Origin: Bacteroides sp.
GTDB taxonomy: Bacteria; Bacteroidota; Bacteroidia; Bacteroidales; Bacteroidaceae
Reading direction: 5' to 3'
DNA length: 57,826 nt
NCBI GenBank assembly: GCA_021201335.1
Contig: JAJQFD010000026.1
Location: 1-57,826, forward strand
Shown: positions 1 to 8,504 of the stretch, piece by piece
How the letters are laid out: each line of letters opens with the position of its first letter
Position numbering within the stretch: the stretch's first letter is position 1
The notes under the pieces: model-generated
The model's input: only the letters and a program-made list of their open reading frames with translations
What the model was told of the DNA's origin: nothing
Database searches by the model: none
Program-made: the position numbers and the translations under genes

Positions 1-145
1 ATTATTCTATCTCCTATCCCGTGGGATATGCATCCCACGGTTATGCACATGTAATCCCTACGGGATTTCTTACAGATTTTAACGTCTTAAAATCTTCCGA
101 ACATGACTGGATATTATCCCCACGGATCTGTAAGAATATAAATAG
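1..145 (+). repeat. Dispersed palindromic intergenic repeat, copy 1 (may extend left of window)
   Basis: About 110-140 nt of non-coding DNA that recurs at 3972-4110 in the same orientation and at 3778-3892 and 8505-8582 in the opposite one. Shared blocks are CGGTTATGCACATG, AATCCCT(A/G)CGGGATTTCTT and a TTTTAACGTC...AAATCTTCCGA stretch. A near-perfect hairpin lies at 19-40 (CCGTGGGAT, loop ATGC, ATCCCACGG) and a second, ATCCCTACGGGAT, follows. No coding frame was seen. Looks like a REP/MITE-type element; the family name is unknown to me. From 146 to 359 I see only A+T-rich non-coding sequence. Confidence 0.7.
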
Positions 146-359
146 TGTTTGCATCCGAAGTGTGACTTTATGAAAAGAGTCTGTTTTAATTTTGATCATC
201 TCCCTCTTTAAGTTCCTTTTTCGTTTATTTATTCCTTTTTTAGGCCTTAAGAAAAGAATGTTTAAGTCAATAAAAGCTAGAAACAGATAAAAATTAAAGA
301 AAGAACACGCAAGCTTAAAACAGGCTCTAAGTCAGATTTAATTTTAACAATTAACCTTT

Positions 360-653
360 TCAAATAATTTTAACGGTTCTAATTTCCATTAGTGTGGGCG
401 GTTCATTTTCATCCGGCAATGGTTGGTGAATAATTACCAATGTATTGTATTCTTCAGCATCTGGTCTTACAACCTTAGATAAGCACAGAAAGGCGTAATT
501 AGTACCCCTTACTACCTGACTAGCTACTGCCATTGGCACATGTTTCGCTCCCACTATAGGCCCTACTATTTTCTTAAAAAGTTCTTTAAGTTCTTCTTCG
601 TCAGAAGTAATTGGTCTGAAGGCTGTATAGCCACCACATAATTGATTTTCCAT
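360..653 (-). CDS. Stefin/cystatin-like cysteine protease inhibitor domain protein
   Basis: A 97-residue protein that aligns by eye along its whole length with type 1 cystatins (stefins). Seen: a Gly-Gly pair near the N-terminus (residues 7-8), the QVVRG segment at 46-50 followed by TNY (stefins have QVVAGTNY), and a PLPDENEPPTL segment matching the stefin second hairpin region (SLPGQNEDLVL). In stefins these three parts form the wedge that blocks papain-like proteases. There is no signal peptide from this start, so it would act in the cytoplasm. An in-frame upstream ATG at 710 gives 116 aa, but a TATGTTTG -7 box at 704-711 puts the transcript start near 697, favouring 653. It stands alone, convergent to nothing, with the AraC gene next on the same strand. 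Protease target unknown. Family call is by motif and alignment memory, not by a search. Confidence 0.7.
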   Translation of the reverse strand: MENQLCGGYTAFRPITSDEEELKELFKKIVGPIVGAKHVPMAVASQVVRGTNYAFLCLSKVVRPDAEEYNTLVIIHQPLPDENEPPTLMEIRTVKII

Positions 654-815
654 AATTGTTTTTTTGTAAGTTAAAATAATTAGCCAATATCTTGACATAT
701 TTGCAAACATACGTATATTGAAAAAAAATAGTGTGGTATAAAGTTTTTAATGCGAAAAAAGTTAATACTGAATAATAAATGTCTAAGAAAATCAGTTGAT
801 TGTAATAAAGGAAGG

Positions 816-1952
816 CTACTTTTGAAGATTCTTGATCCGCCAGCCTTTAGGAGAAATACCCACCAATTCTATGAATTTTTTTTGGAAGTTACTGCGATCC
901 GATATGCCGACACTATGCCCTACTTTGGAAATGGATAAATCCGGATATTTTAAAAGAAGTTTTTTGGCTTCTTCAATTCTTAATTGCGTTCGCCAGACTC
1001 TGAATTCTGTTTTCATGTGATTCTGAAAAAAAAGAGCGAGAAAGTCCCGGTCTGTGCCAAGACTTTGTGCTATATCATCCCGACTCATATCAGTATATAA
1101 AAACTGTTTTTCTTCTACCCATTTATCAATCGCTTCTTGCAATTTCTGTTCTTTTTCGGATAAAGGAAGAAGATGATTACTTTCCTTCCTGTCATCACAT
1201 ACTGCGGTGGAATGAGGGATAATATCCTTAGAATAAACAGCCGGTATGATATATTGAAAATCGAATGGGTAATTGCTGTATTTTATAGCAAAGTAGACAT
1301 AAAATAGAATAAAAACCCCAATAAAACCCACACAACAATATAAAGGTAAATAGGTGATAGACAACGCCATAATGCCAATGGATAATGCCATATAAAAAGA
1401 CGATTTTACCCATTTAAGACGATTGTTCTCCTCTTCATCATAGTAGTCTTCGAGTTGTTTCAAATATTGGGCATGCTTTTTTCTGAAAAGAGAGACATAA
1501 TATATTAATTGTAAAACATAAAGCACGGAGACTATATAATAGAAATAAGAGTATAGAGAACGGGAAGTATTATACATTAATAGTAGTAGAGTAATAAAAA
1601 CCACTGAAATAATTCCAAACTGTAAAATAACTCGTCTTAATGAAACATACAAAGGCTGTATCAGGGTTAGCAATGCAAAGGTAAATAATAATGCCTGGTA
1701 GGATGCAGAGACTAAAGTCAATGTGTATATTTCCTCCAGATCCATACTCTCAACAAAAGAGATAATTATTTTGTAACAATTGAAAACGCCAATAATCAGA
1801 TAGGCAAATGCTAATGCATAGCGTGCGCTATTATATTGTTTCATATTCTCCTTATCAGGGATATGTATAGCGGCCAACATGATTCCCAATATAAGAGTGG
1901 AAATAGCCAACAAAAAACTCAGCAGTAAGTATAAAAAGTTCAAAATAAGCAT
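816..1952 (-). CDS. Membrane-anchored AraC-family transcriptional regulator
   Basis: A 378-residue protein with about seven hydrophobic segments in the N-terminal two-thirds, beginning with MLILNFLYLLLSFLLA, and a C-terminal AraC-type DNA-binding domain (roughly the last 110 residues: DDIAQSLG, FRVWRTQLRIEEAKKLL, ISKVGHSVGISDRSNFQKKF, then GISPKGWR). Bacteroidetes have many such regulators, in which a membrane part is fused to two helix-turn-helix motifs; the signal is not known. A longer in-frame start exists at 2081, but the stretch before residue 44 is poorly protein-like, and a TATATTTG -7 box at 1992-1999 puts the transcript start near 1985, favouring 1952. It lies divergent to guaA. The target is not shown by the sequence; the small stefin-like gene 160 bp downstream is only a guess. 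Confidence 0.8.
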   Translation of the reverse strand: MLILNFLYLLLSFLLAISTLILGIMLAAIHIPDKENMKQYNSARYALAFAYLIIGVFNCYKIIISFVESMDLEEIYTLTLVSASYQALLFTFALLTLIQPLYVSLRRVILQFGIISVVFITLLLLMYNTSRSLYSYFYYIVSVLYVLQLIYYVSLFRKKHAQYLKQLEDYYDEEENNRLKWVKSSFYMALSIGIMALSITYLPLYCCVGFIGVFILFYVYFAIKYSNYPFDFQYIIPAVYSKDIIPHSTAVCDDRKESNHLLPLSEKEQKLQEAIDKWVEEKQFLYTDMSRDDIAQSLGTDRDFLALFFQNHMKTEFRVWRTQLRIEEAKKLLLKYPDLSISKVGHSVGISDRSNFQKKFIELVGISPKGWRIKNLQK

Positions 1953-2175
1953 GCAAATGTTGTAAAAATCAAATATCAATTTCCGAACATACAAATATAT
2001 AAATTTTATTTTTTGATAGGATGAAAAATAGTTAAGTAAAGACGCGAAATTAGTGTATGTAATAAAACCCATAGCAGTCAATAGTACCCATATAATAATG
2101 ACTGAAAAGAATATCCTGAACTCCTTATCTGCTAAATTCTTCTATCCATCCTTCTTAATTCTAAATTCTTTCTCG

Positions 2176-2183
2176 TATTTTTG
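2176..2183 (+). promoter_or_regulatory. Probable guaA promoter -7 box
   Basis: TATTTTTG fits the Bacteroidetes sigma-ABfr -7 consensus TAnnTTTG. No good TTTG -33 box is seen 19-20 nt upstream. The predicted transcript start near 2190 leaves a short leader and supports ATG 2217 over the upstream in-frame start at 2181. Confidence 0.5.
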
Positions 2184-2216
2184 TGCCCAAATTCAAATCA
2201 CATCTTTAATTATCTC

Positions 2217-3740
2217 ATGCAAGAAAAAATTATTATCCTCGATTTTGGTTCACAAACTACCCAGTTAATTGGGCGTAGGGTACGCGAGTTAGACACTTAT
2301 TGTGAGATTGTTCCATATAACAAATTTCCCTATGGAGATGAAACCGTAAAGGGAGTTATTCTGTCCGGAAGTCCGTTTTCTGTTTACGACGAGAAAGCAT
2401 TCAAGGCAGACCTCAGTCAGATTCGGGGCAAATATCCCCTTTTAGGAATTTGTTACGGTGCCCAGTTTATTGCTTATACTAACGGTGGTAAAGTGGAACC
2501 AGCCAACACTCGCGAATATGGACGTGCACATCTCACTTCTTTTTGCCAGGATAATGTGTTATTTAAAGGTGTGAAAGAAAATAGCCAGGTATGGATGAGT
2601 CACGGAGATACCATTACGGCTATTCCCGACAACTTTAAAACCATCGCTTCAACAGATAAGGTGGCTATTGGTGCTTACCAGATACAGGATGAACAAGTCT
2701 GGGGAGTACAATTCCACCCGGAAGTGTACCATACGGAAGATGGCACACAGATACTGAAGAATTTTGTAGTAGATATTTGCGGATGTAAACAAGACTGGTC
2801 TCCTGCTTCTTTTATTGAAAGCACGGTAGCCGAACTCAAAGAACAACTTGGTAATGATAAAGTAGTACTGGCTTTGAGTGGAGGTGTTGACTCATCCGTA
2901 GTTGCTGTATTACTGAACAAAGCTATTGGTAAGAATCTTACTTGTGTATTTGTTGACCACGGTTTGTTGCGTAAGAATGAGTTCAGCAATGTACTGAAAG
3001 ACTATGAGTGTTTAGGGCTGAATGTAATTGGTGTAAATGCTTCCGAACGTTTTTACAAAGAGTTGATAGGCGTGGCCGATCCGGAAAAGAAACGTAAAAT
3101 AATTGGTAAAGGCTTTATTGATGTCTTCGATGAAGAAGCACATAAATTAGCGGATGTTAAGTGGTTGGCGCAAGGTACTATCTATCCGGATATTATAGAA
3201 TCTCTTTCCATCACCGGAACCGTTATTAAAAGCCACCATAACGTTGGCGGTTTACCTGAGAAAATGAATCTCAAACTTTGTGAGCCATTGAGATTACTCT
3301 TCAAAGATGAAGTTCGCAGAGTAGGTCGCGAATTGGGTATGCCTGAACATTTAATAACCCGCCATCCTTTTCCCGGTCCGGGATTGGGCGTACGTATTCT
3401 CGGCGATATTACTCCAGATAAAGTCCGTATTTTACAAGATGCCGATGATATATTTATTCAGGGATTGCGCGACTGGGGATTATACGATAAAGTATGGCAA
3501 GCCGGTGTAATATTACTTCCTGTTCAATCTGTAGGTGTTATGGGTGATGAGCGTACATATGAAAATGCGGTTGCCCTTCGTGCAGTTACTTCTACCGATG
3601 CCATGACTGCCGACTGGGCACATCTTCCTTACGAATTCCTGGGAAAAATCTCCAACGATATTATCAATAAAGTAAAAGGTGTAAACAGGGTTACGTATGA
3701 TATCAGCTCCAAGCCGCCGGCAACGATCGAGTGGGAGTGA
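2217..3740 (+). CDS. guaA: GMP synthase (glutamine-hydrolysing)
   Basis: Converts XMP to GMP with ATP and glutamine, the last step of guanine nucleotide synthesis; cytoplasmic. At 507 residues it has the usual family length. Seen: an N-terminal class I glutamine amidotransferase domain (residues about 3-190) with nucleophile Cys79 in GICYGAQ and the [10 protein letters not shown] segment carrying the catalytic His and Glu; an ATP-pyrophosphatase domain with P-loop SGGVDSS beginning near residue 221; and a C-terminal dimerisation domain ending KPPATIEWE, the invariant GuaA ending. ATG 2217 gives [13 protein letters not shown], the normal start. Monocistronic, with no partner gene close by. No anomaly seen. 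Confidence 0.97.
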   Translation: MQEKIIILDFGSQTTQLIGRRVRELDTYCEIVPYNKFPYGDETVKGVILSGSPFSVYDEKAFKADLSQIRGKYPLLGICYGAQFIAYTNGGKVEPANTREYGRAHLTSFCQDNVLFKGVKENSQVWMSHGDTITAIPDNFKTIASTDKVAIGAYQIQDEQVWGVQFHPEVYHTEDGTQILKNFVVDICGCKQDWSPASFIESTVAELKEQLGNDKVVLALSGGVDSSVVAVLLNKAIGKNLTCVFVDHGLLRKNEFSNVLKDYECLGLNVIGVNASERFYKELIGVADPEKKRKIIGKGFIDVFDEEAHKLADVKWLAQGTIYPDIIESLSITGTVIKSHHNVGGLPEKMNLKLCEPLRLLFKDEVRRVGRELGMPEHLITRHPFPGPGLGVRILGDITPDKVRILQDADDIFIQGLRDWGLYDKVWQAGVILLPVQSVGVMGDERTYENAVALRAVTSTDAMTADWAHLPYEFLGKISNDIINKVKGVNRVTYDISSKPPATIEWE

Positions 3741-3777
3741 GGTAAATTGGAAATTAAATATCACATAAATTGATTGT

Positions 3778-3892
3778 GGATACCCACCGGGGGATTCCTT
3801 ACCAGTTATGGTCGGAAGATTTGAAGACTTTAAGCTCTTTAAGAATCCTGCAGGATTACAGGTGCATAACCGTGGGATGATACCCCACGGGC
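3778..3892 (-). repeat. Dispersed palindromic intergenic repeat, copy 2 (inverted)
   Basis: Read on the minus strand this matches the repeat at 1-145: CCCGTGGGGTATCATCCCA, CGGTTATGCAC, AATCCTGCAGGATT, CTTAAAGTCTTCAAATCTTCC. It faces copy 3 (3972-4110), so the pair forms an imperfect inverted repeat around an 80-bp spacer. The spacer holds small hairpins, CCACGAAGTGG near 3918 and ACCCCCTTTCGGGGT at 3947-3961. The whole 3741-4353 gap has no coding sequence I can support. Confidence 0.65.
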
Positions 3893-3971
3893 TAAGATAG
3901 TGAGCAATCCTTGTGAGCCACGAAGTGGTTCAATTATGTATGCTTCACCCCCTTTCGGGGTTGTGTAGGTA

Positions 3972-4110
3972 AAGTCGGGATATCCATCCTACGGTTATGC
4001 ACATGCAATCCCTGCGGGATTTCTTCTAGATTTTAACGTCCTTAAATCTTCCGACCACGATTGGATTGCATCCCGCGGTTAGGCACATAAAATCCTTTCC
4101 GGATTTCCTA
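3972..4110 (+). repeat. Dispersed palindromic intergenic repeat, copy 3
   Basis: Same order of blocks as copy 1: a hairpin start, CGGTTATGCACATGCAATCC, CTGCGGGATTTCTT, a TTTTAACGTCCTTAAATCTT block, CCGACCACGATTGGATTGC. It ends near another ATCCCGCGGTTAGGCACAT block that repeats its own beginning, so the element looks partly tandem. Non-coding. Confidence 0.65.
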
Positions 4111-4274
4111 ATAGACATTGAGTTTTAGATGGGATGGCCAGGGAATGTTATCTTCCCACGATTGGATCCCTTACCCCATTCGGATATATCATAAAAAATG
4201 ATTGTCTCGTAACGGAAATTTTACCGTTCGTGACAGATTTTTTTATTTTCTGTAAGAGGCTGTATAAATTTTGT

Positions 4275-4282
4275 TACCTTTG
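4275..4282 (+). promoter_or_regulatory. Possible promoter -7 box of the DUF5723 gene
   Basis: TACCTTTG fits TAnnTTTG. The -33 region is weak. It sits about 70 nt before the ATG at 4354 and is the best candidate in the gap after the repeats. Confidence 0.4.
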
Positions 4283-4353
4283 TGAAGAAAGAATATCTCT
4301 CAGTCATATATACTGTATATCACAGCAAAACTACTTTTAATCCTCTATATCGT

Positions 4354-5688
4354 ATGAAAAAAAGGTATTATCCACTCGATGGATAAAGTTATTATTCGTT
4401 GCATGTCTGTTGTCTGTATCTTCATTGTCAGTTTTTGGTCAATATCTTCGTTCCTTTTATTTTATGGATAATGTATCCGCACGCATGGGGTTGAATCCTG
4501 CGTTGCGTCCCAGCCATGGGTTTATTGATATACCCGTGGTAGGAGCCCTGAGTGGTTCAGTTTCTTCCAATACTTTTGGTATGAAAGATGTAATTCATAT
4601 AATAGATTCTGATGGTAATTTCTACAACAGCAATAAACTATACAATCGCTTAAAGAGAGATAACCGGTTGAATGTAAACCTGAATGCCGATCTTTTCTCT
4701 ATCGGTTTTTATACCGGAAAACATTTCTGGACACTCAGCGTAGGCCTTCGTTCGGATATCAATGCCTCCATTCCCCGTTCGATGTTCGATTATGCGCGCG
4801 ATTTTCACAGTCCTGAAACCGGTACTACCGGATCCTATCGGATTGAAAGTCTCTCATTCAATGCCAATGCGTATGCCGAACTGGGTGCAGGCTATTCGCG
4901 TGCTATAGGTGATAAGCTTATTGTAGGTGGTAAGTTCAAAATATTGCTGGGACTTGCCAACGTAAAGATGAATATAGATGAACTGTCAATTACAGAAGGT
5001 GGAACCTATTCAGAGCTTGTTACCAAAGGTGAACTGAGTGTAGCCATGCGCGGTGTCTCTGTAAAAAAACTCAACTGACAATGTATTACAAACCGAAGTG
5101 GTAGACGATGTAAGTTTCGATAAATTTGGCATCGCAGGTTATGGAATGGGGATTGACCTGGGAGCCTCTTATAAAATACTCGATAATCTTACTCTCTCTG
5201 CAGCTATTCTCGACCTGGGATTTATTTCCTGGTCGAAGGGATCAACCACACGAGCCGTCGCTAATGCCAGCGCACGTTATGAGTACGACAGCTATAATTT
5301 CCTTTTCGAAGGTGATCTGTTGGATTTTAATCTACCAAAATTCGAAAACAGAGGTGAAAATGCCTATCAGACCTCTTTAGCCTCTACCCTTGTATGGGGA
5401 GGAGAATATACCTTCCTGGATAATAAGCTGGGAGCAGGAATCCTTTCCACTACTCGCTTCGGAAGACCGAAGACTTTCTCTGAATTAACCTTCTCAGCCA
5501 ATTACCGTCCGAAAAGTTGGTTGGGTGTGACCCTTAGTTATTCCGTCCTTCAAAGCGATATGAAAACCTTCGGAATGGGATGTCGGCTCGGCCCTTTCTT
5601 CATTGGTACCGACTATATGTTCCTGAGCAGTTCCTCCAGCCAAAGTGTAAATGCCTATTTGGGCGTGAGCATTCCTTTGGCAGATTGA
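4354..5688 (+). pseudogene. DUF5723-type secreted/outer-membrane protein, broken by two poly-A frameshifts
   Basis: Two open pieces (readable from 4410 and from 5098) make one protein of about 440 residues of the DUF5723 type, predicted outer-membrane beta-rich proteins of Bacteroidetes with a conserved LNPALRP segment. ATG 4354 starts a gene that stops after ten codons. If the A7 run at 4357-4363 had eight A, the frame would open into KLLFVACLLSVSSLSVFGQ, a clean signal peptide joined to the first piece. At A7 5063-5069 the frame runs to a stop at 5076-5078; with six A it would read VKNSTDNVLQTEVVDDVSF straight into the second piece. No other damage is visible. It could be a recent pseudogene, a sequence error, or a gene using homopolymer slippage. 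Family call is by recognition; function unknown. Confidence 0.75.
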
Positions 5689-5706
5689 AAGTTGAGAATT
5701 TAAAAT

Positions 5707-6141
5707 TTAACAACTTGCCTCATAGCACGGACAAGCCTTTATCCATTCTTCCGGCTCAATCTCTCCGTTTCTATTCAGGTCCGGACTAAGATCCCGATGG
5801 CCGCATACACGGCTACCGGGGAATTCAGCTAAGAGTCCGCCGATGACAATCCGGAGTGAACGTTTCTGTAATTCTGTCCGGGTATCTTTCGGTTTGCCCT
5901 GAGAATCCAACCCACCTTCGTAACATACGCCGATGGAATGTTGATTATATCCTTTGGCATGCGCTCCCATTCGTTCCAGTTCCCGGGTGTTTACAATCTT
6001 TCCGTCTTTCCGTATATAAAAGTGATAACCCGGGCCTTCGAACCCACGGCGTCGGTGATCCCGGTCCAGGTCGTATTCCGTATAACACCGGTCTTCCCGG
6101 CTGGCGGAACAATGAATGACAATTAAATCAATCTTTCTCAT
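5707..6141 (-). CDS. N-acetylmuramoyl-L-alanine amidase (amidase_2/PGRP type)
   Basis: Expected to cut the bond between N-acetylmuramic acid and L-Ala in peptidoglycan. 144 residues, the size of the single-domain phage lysin-like amidases. Seen: IVIHCSAS with a zinc-ligand His near residue 10, YHFYIRKDG, HAKGYNQHSIGVCYEGG, and CGHRDLSPD with a second His, followed by ACPC in place of the usual KxCPxF ending. There is no signal peptide, so export would need a holin-like route or lysis. Its ATG overlaps the stop of the upstream small gene (ATGA), so the two are translationally coupled. Bacteroidales genomes often carry such amidases beside HU-like genes and capsule loci; the physiological role there is unknown to me. 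Confidence 0.9.
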   Translation of the reverse strand: MRKIDLIVIHCSASREDRCYTEYDLDRDHRRRGFEGPGYHFYIRKDGKIVNTRELERMGAHAKGYNQHSIGVCYEGGLDSQGKPKDTRTELQKRSLRIVIGGLLAEFPGSRVCGHRDLSPDLNRNGEIEPEEWIKACPCYEASC

Positions 6142-6413
6142 TCCATTCTTTCTTTACATTCCAGCATAGTACAGCGTTCGGCGTGGGCACGAGCCAGTTC
6201 ATTTCTCAGTTCGACCATTTCCACATGCATCTCTCTCACCTTCACGCTTACTTCAAAATAATCTTTTAGTATCTTTTCCAGTTGTCCCATCAGGAATTCA
6301 TATTGTCCGGTAATCAACTCGCTGAATTCTTTCAGTTCTTTCGTCTTGTTCTTTCCAAGAAAGGGTAGGAAGGTAGATGCGCACTCGATAATCTTTATTA
6401 ATATCTGTTTCAT
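6138..6413 (-). CDS. Small coiled-coil protein coupled to the amidase
   Basis: About 91 residues from the internal ATG (98 from the alternative start at 6434). Seen: a mildly hydrophobic N-terminus (ILIKIIECASTFLPFLG), then a charged, predicted helical and probably coiled-coil body (LMGQLEKILKDYFEVSVKV, MVELRNELARAHAERC). The stop overlaps the amidase start by four bases. In related Bacteroidales modules this slot, between an HU-like gene and the amidase, usually holds a very short membrane peptide; this one is longer and not recognised. A holin- or spanin-like role is possible only from context. Upstream at 6489-6510 is a hairpin TTGGGCT/AGCCCAA. Confidence 0.6.
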   Translation of the reverse strand: MKQILIKIIECASTFLPFLGKNKTKELKEFSELITGQYEFLMGQLEKILKDYFEVSVKVREMHVEMVELRNELARAHAERCTMLECKERME

Positions 6414-6593
6414 GTATTTGAGTTTGTAGGGCATCCGTTTGGGGTGCCCAGTTTTAAATTAAAAATTGAAATATCGTAAAAATTGAATTTGGGCTGTCTC
6501 AAAAGCCCAATCTATCTTTGATAAAGTTATAAATTATTCCTTTCAGTCATGACCATTATTTTATTGGTTAACACGAAGGAACGTTGTAAGCAG

Positions 6594-6611
6594 TGACCCC
6601 AGATGGGGTCA
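6594..6611. repeat. Short palindrome in the HU-amidase gap
   Basis: TGACCCCAGATGGGGTCA, a palindrome around two bases. It belongs to the same style of GGGGT/ACCCC hairpins found in the inverted repeat arms beside it. The 6435-6775 gap otherwise holds only repeats and no supported gene. Confidence 0.5.
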
Positions 6612-6621
6612 GATGAGGGTT

Positions 6622-6719
6622 TGTCAAAATTGACGTCACTTTTCTGTTCGATGACGATCTGTAAGCAATCACCCCTGTTGGGGTAATTGCTTATGATTTG
6701 TAACTCACTCAAAGAACGA
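6622..6719 (+). repeat. Long inverted repeat, left arm
   Basis: 98 nt that recur in inverted orientation at 8132-8253, differing by a few bases and one insertion of about 24 nt in the right arm. Shared blocks: TGTCAAAATTGACGTCA, TTTTCTGTTCGATGACGATC, GGGGTAATTGCTTATGATT, CAAAGAACGA. The arm itself folds: TAAGCAATcACCCC and GGGGTaATTGCTTA pair around TGTT at 6662-6693. The two arms enclose the HU-like and DUF4248 genes. Confidence 0.8.
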
Positions 6720-6775
6720 GTCGGCTTTTGACACACCTTCTTACCCATGCGAGTAAATTTCAACTTTCCATTGAA

Positions 6776-7288
6776 TCACGCTGCCGGGTCTATAAACCCT
6801 CCGCCATTATCCTCTCCGCCGCCATTTCCTCCGTTGTCATCACCTTCTTCATTTTCGTTTCCTTTGGCTTCTTCGGTGATCCCTGTCATGATATCGTAAA
6901 ATTTGATGCGATCTCCTGCGCGGGTAGAATTTAGGTTAGGTTTCACGCTGTTGGAGGCGCGGAAATTGATTTTTACGGATTTGATGTTCTTCACTCCGCA
7001 ATCCTTTTCCTCTTCCGAGCCGAAAGTGCGGGCTCCAAGTCGGAACACACCAAAATCTTTGATATTCACCGACTGTCCGCCGTAAAGTAAGGTACGCATA
7101 GACTCTACGAAGTTGGTGAGCACACTTTTTATATCTCCCAGCGATAATGAGCTGGCTTCTTTCATCAGGTAAGCGATATCATCCAGATCGGCACTGTTTC
7201 CCTGGGTGACCAACTGTGGATAATACTTTGCTGTGGCTGCAGCATTGCGCGGATCTTTTCTTAGAATCTTTTTGTAAGGTACGGGCAT
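6776..7288 (-). CDS. HU-related DNA-binding protein (Bacteroidales histone-like family)
   Basis: 170 residues. An HU/IHF-type fold occupies roughly residues 1-125 (VPYKKILRKDPRNAAATAK, ADLDDIAYLMKEASSLSLGD, VLTNFVESMRTLLYGGQSV, FGVFRLGARTFGSEEE, KINFRASNSVKPNLN). It is followed by an acidic, glycine-rich tail of about 30 residues (GNENEEGDDNGGNGGGED). Canonical HU is about 90 residues, so this is the longer variant typical of Bacteroidales accessory modules. Expected to bind and bend DNA; target not known. First gene of a minus-strand series HU, small coiled-coil protein, amidase. The long inverted repeat arms on both sides are candidate binding sites, which is inference. Confidence 0.88.
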   Translation of the reverse strand: MPVPYKKILRKDPRNAAATAKYYPQLVTQGNSADLDDIAYLMKEASSLSLGDIKSVLTNFVESMRTLLYGGQSVNIKDFGVFRLGARTFGSEEEKDCGVKNIKSVKINFRASNSVKPNLNSTRAGDRIKFYDIMTGITEEAKGNENEEGDDNGGNGGGEDNGGGFIDPAA

Positions 7289-7316
7289 AAATGTTAGTTT
7301 TTTAATTGTTATGTTT

Positions 7317-7640
7317 TTAGTTTTTGAGTTGCCTTGCGGCGGGTACTTTAAAAATGAATTCCGGATTCATGTTTGTAAGTAAGCATTGGCGGATACCTGT
7401 TTCGTCTCTACCTTTCTTTTTGAAACGGTACCGGATTTCTTTATTTTGAAAGAGGAAAAGCGTATCAGACTCAATGCTTTCTTTCTCTGAAACAAAGGTA
7501 AGAAGGGTGAATGAATCGAAATCTACTTCTGGTAGTTTACGGAATTTTCCTGGAAGATTAAGGGAAATACGGTTGGCTGATTGAAATATTATGACTAAAT
7601 TTAAGTTGTCAAAAGAAGAAAAGCAAAAACATGAATACAA
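7317..7640 (-). other. Open frame without ATG between HU and DUF4248 (doubtful)
   Basis: A 107-codon frame whose only upstream start is TTG. The later part (PGKFRKLPEVDFDSFTLL, NKEIRYRFKKKGRDETG) looks partly protein-like, but the first part overlaps the DUF4248 start and no promoter or family was recognised. It fills the 7289-7630 gap. It may be a remnant or chance; listed so that the gap is not left unexplained. Confidence 0.2.
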
Positions 7641-7870
7641 GTGAAAATCCAGAAAATTTATTCCGGCTCAGATCTTATACCAAAGCCGAACTAGCCCGTC
7701 TGTATAACCCTGAACAATGTGTAACGGTTGCGTTGAAGACACTGGCGCGATGGATGAAAGAAAACGAGGAACTGGTGGAAGAACTGGAAGCCATAAATTA
7801 CAATAAATATCGTCGTTCATTTACACCAAAAGAAGTTGGGATTATCGTTAAGTATCTGGGAGAGCCGTGA
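7631..7870 (+). CDS. DUF4248 family protein
   Basis: 79 residues with the family pattern F-x-LRSY-x-K-x-ELA-x-LY at 13-26 (FRLRSYTKAELARLYNP), a central LARWMKENEELVEEL helix and the C-terminal RSFTPKEVGIIVKYLGEP. The fold resembles a small helical, possibly nucleic-acid-binding protein, but function is unknown. Divergent from HU. A 17-codon open frame starts at 7591 and runs over this start to a stop at 7644, so it could act as a leader peptide; that is weak. Downstream at 7961-8000 is a hairpin GCCCTGAGT/ACTCAGGGGC. DUF4248 genes are commonly found with HU-like, amidase and primase-like genes near capsule loci in this order of bacteria (recollection). Confidence 0.85.
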   Translation: MNTSENPENLFRLRSYTKAELARLYNPEQCVTVALKTLARWMKENEELVEELEAINYNKYRRSFTPKEVGIIVKYLGEP

Positions 7871-8131
7871 TGGAAGGAGATAAATTAACCAAGTTTATCA
7901 TGCTAAGTTTCAACTCATGTACCCCCAAAAAAACTAAAAGCTGAAGGCCTGACAGATTTAGCCCTGAGTAAAGTGATCGTAGTGAACGACACTCAGGGGC
8001 ATAAAGAGAATGAAGGGGGAGTTATGTATAAACGGGATCCAATGCTGATTTTTTATATCTCGTGCTTCCAGCACACATTGCCTATAATATTTCACCACCC
8101 AGGGCTGCGTTTGCATGGCCCGCTGGCCCAG

Positions 8132-8253
8132 TCGTTCTTTGAGTTAGTTACTAATCATAAGCAATTACCCCAACAGGGTAAAATGTGTATAACCCCTACG
8201 GGGTGATTGTTTACAGATCGTCATCGAACAGAAAATTGACGTCAATTTTGACA
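8132..8253 (-). repeat. Long inverted repeat, right arm
   Basis: Inverted partner of 6622-6719. Contains an exact 18-bp palindrome AAAATTGACGTCAATTTT at 8232-8249 and a hairpin AACCCCTACGGGGT. Upstream, 8040-8130 has the style of a Bacteroidales intergenic repeat (CGTGCTTCCAGCACA, then CCCAGGGCTGCG). The whole 7871-8660 gap has no gene I can support. Confidence 0.8.
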
Positions 8254-8399
8254 CACCTCTTATGTATATCAAATCCCTCCGGAATTTCTTAACAAACCAT
8301 CGATTTTTTGGCTTGATTGCTTAAAAATGTTATATTGTAAGTGGGCGGCTCATATATTTACATACATTATTTTGTTGAATTATTTAAATTAAAATTATC

Positions 8400-8477
8400 G
8401 TAAAGCATTGAGTTATGGATGTAACTCAATGCTTTAGGGAAATAACTCATTGGATTATGACAATAACTCATTGAGTT
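8400..8477. repeat. TAACT-AATG short repeat cluster, copy A
   Basis: Four to five imperfect units of CATTGAGTTAT or its complement ATAACTCAATG, spaced about 21-22 nt. The same style of units occurs at 26621-26683 and 35469-35527. Always intergenic. Confidence 0.6.
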
Positions 8478-8504
8478 TTTAAAAAATAGTCTGTTATATA
8501 TCCG

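Noticed and set aside
7591..7644. 17-codon leader peptide overlapping the DUF4248 start.
   Set aside because: Very short and without a recognisable ribosome-binding site; mentioned in the gene entry only.
8020..8206. Open frame over 8040-8206.
   Set aside because: Covers known repeat-like hairpins and the right arm of the inverted repeat; not protein-like.
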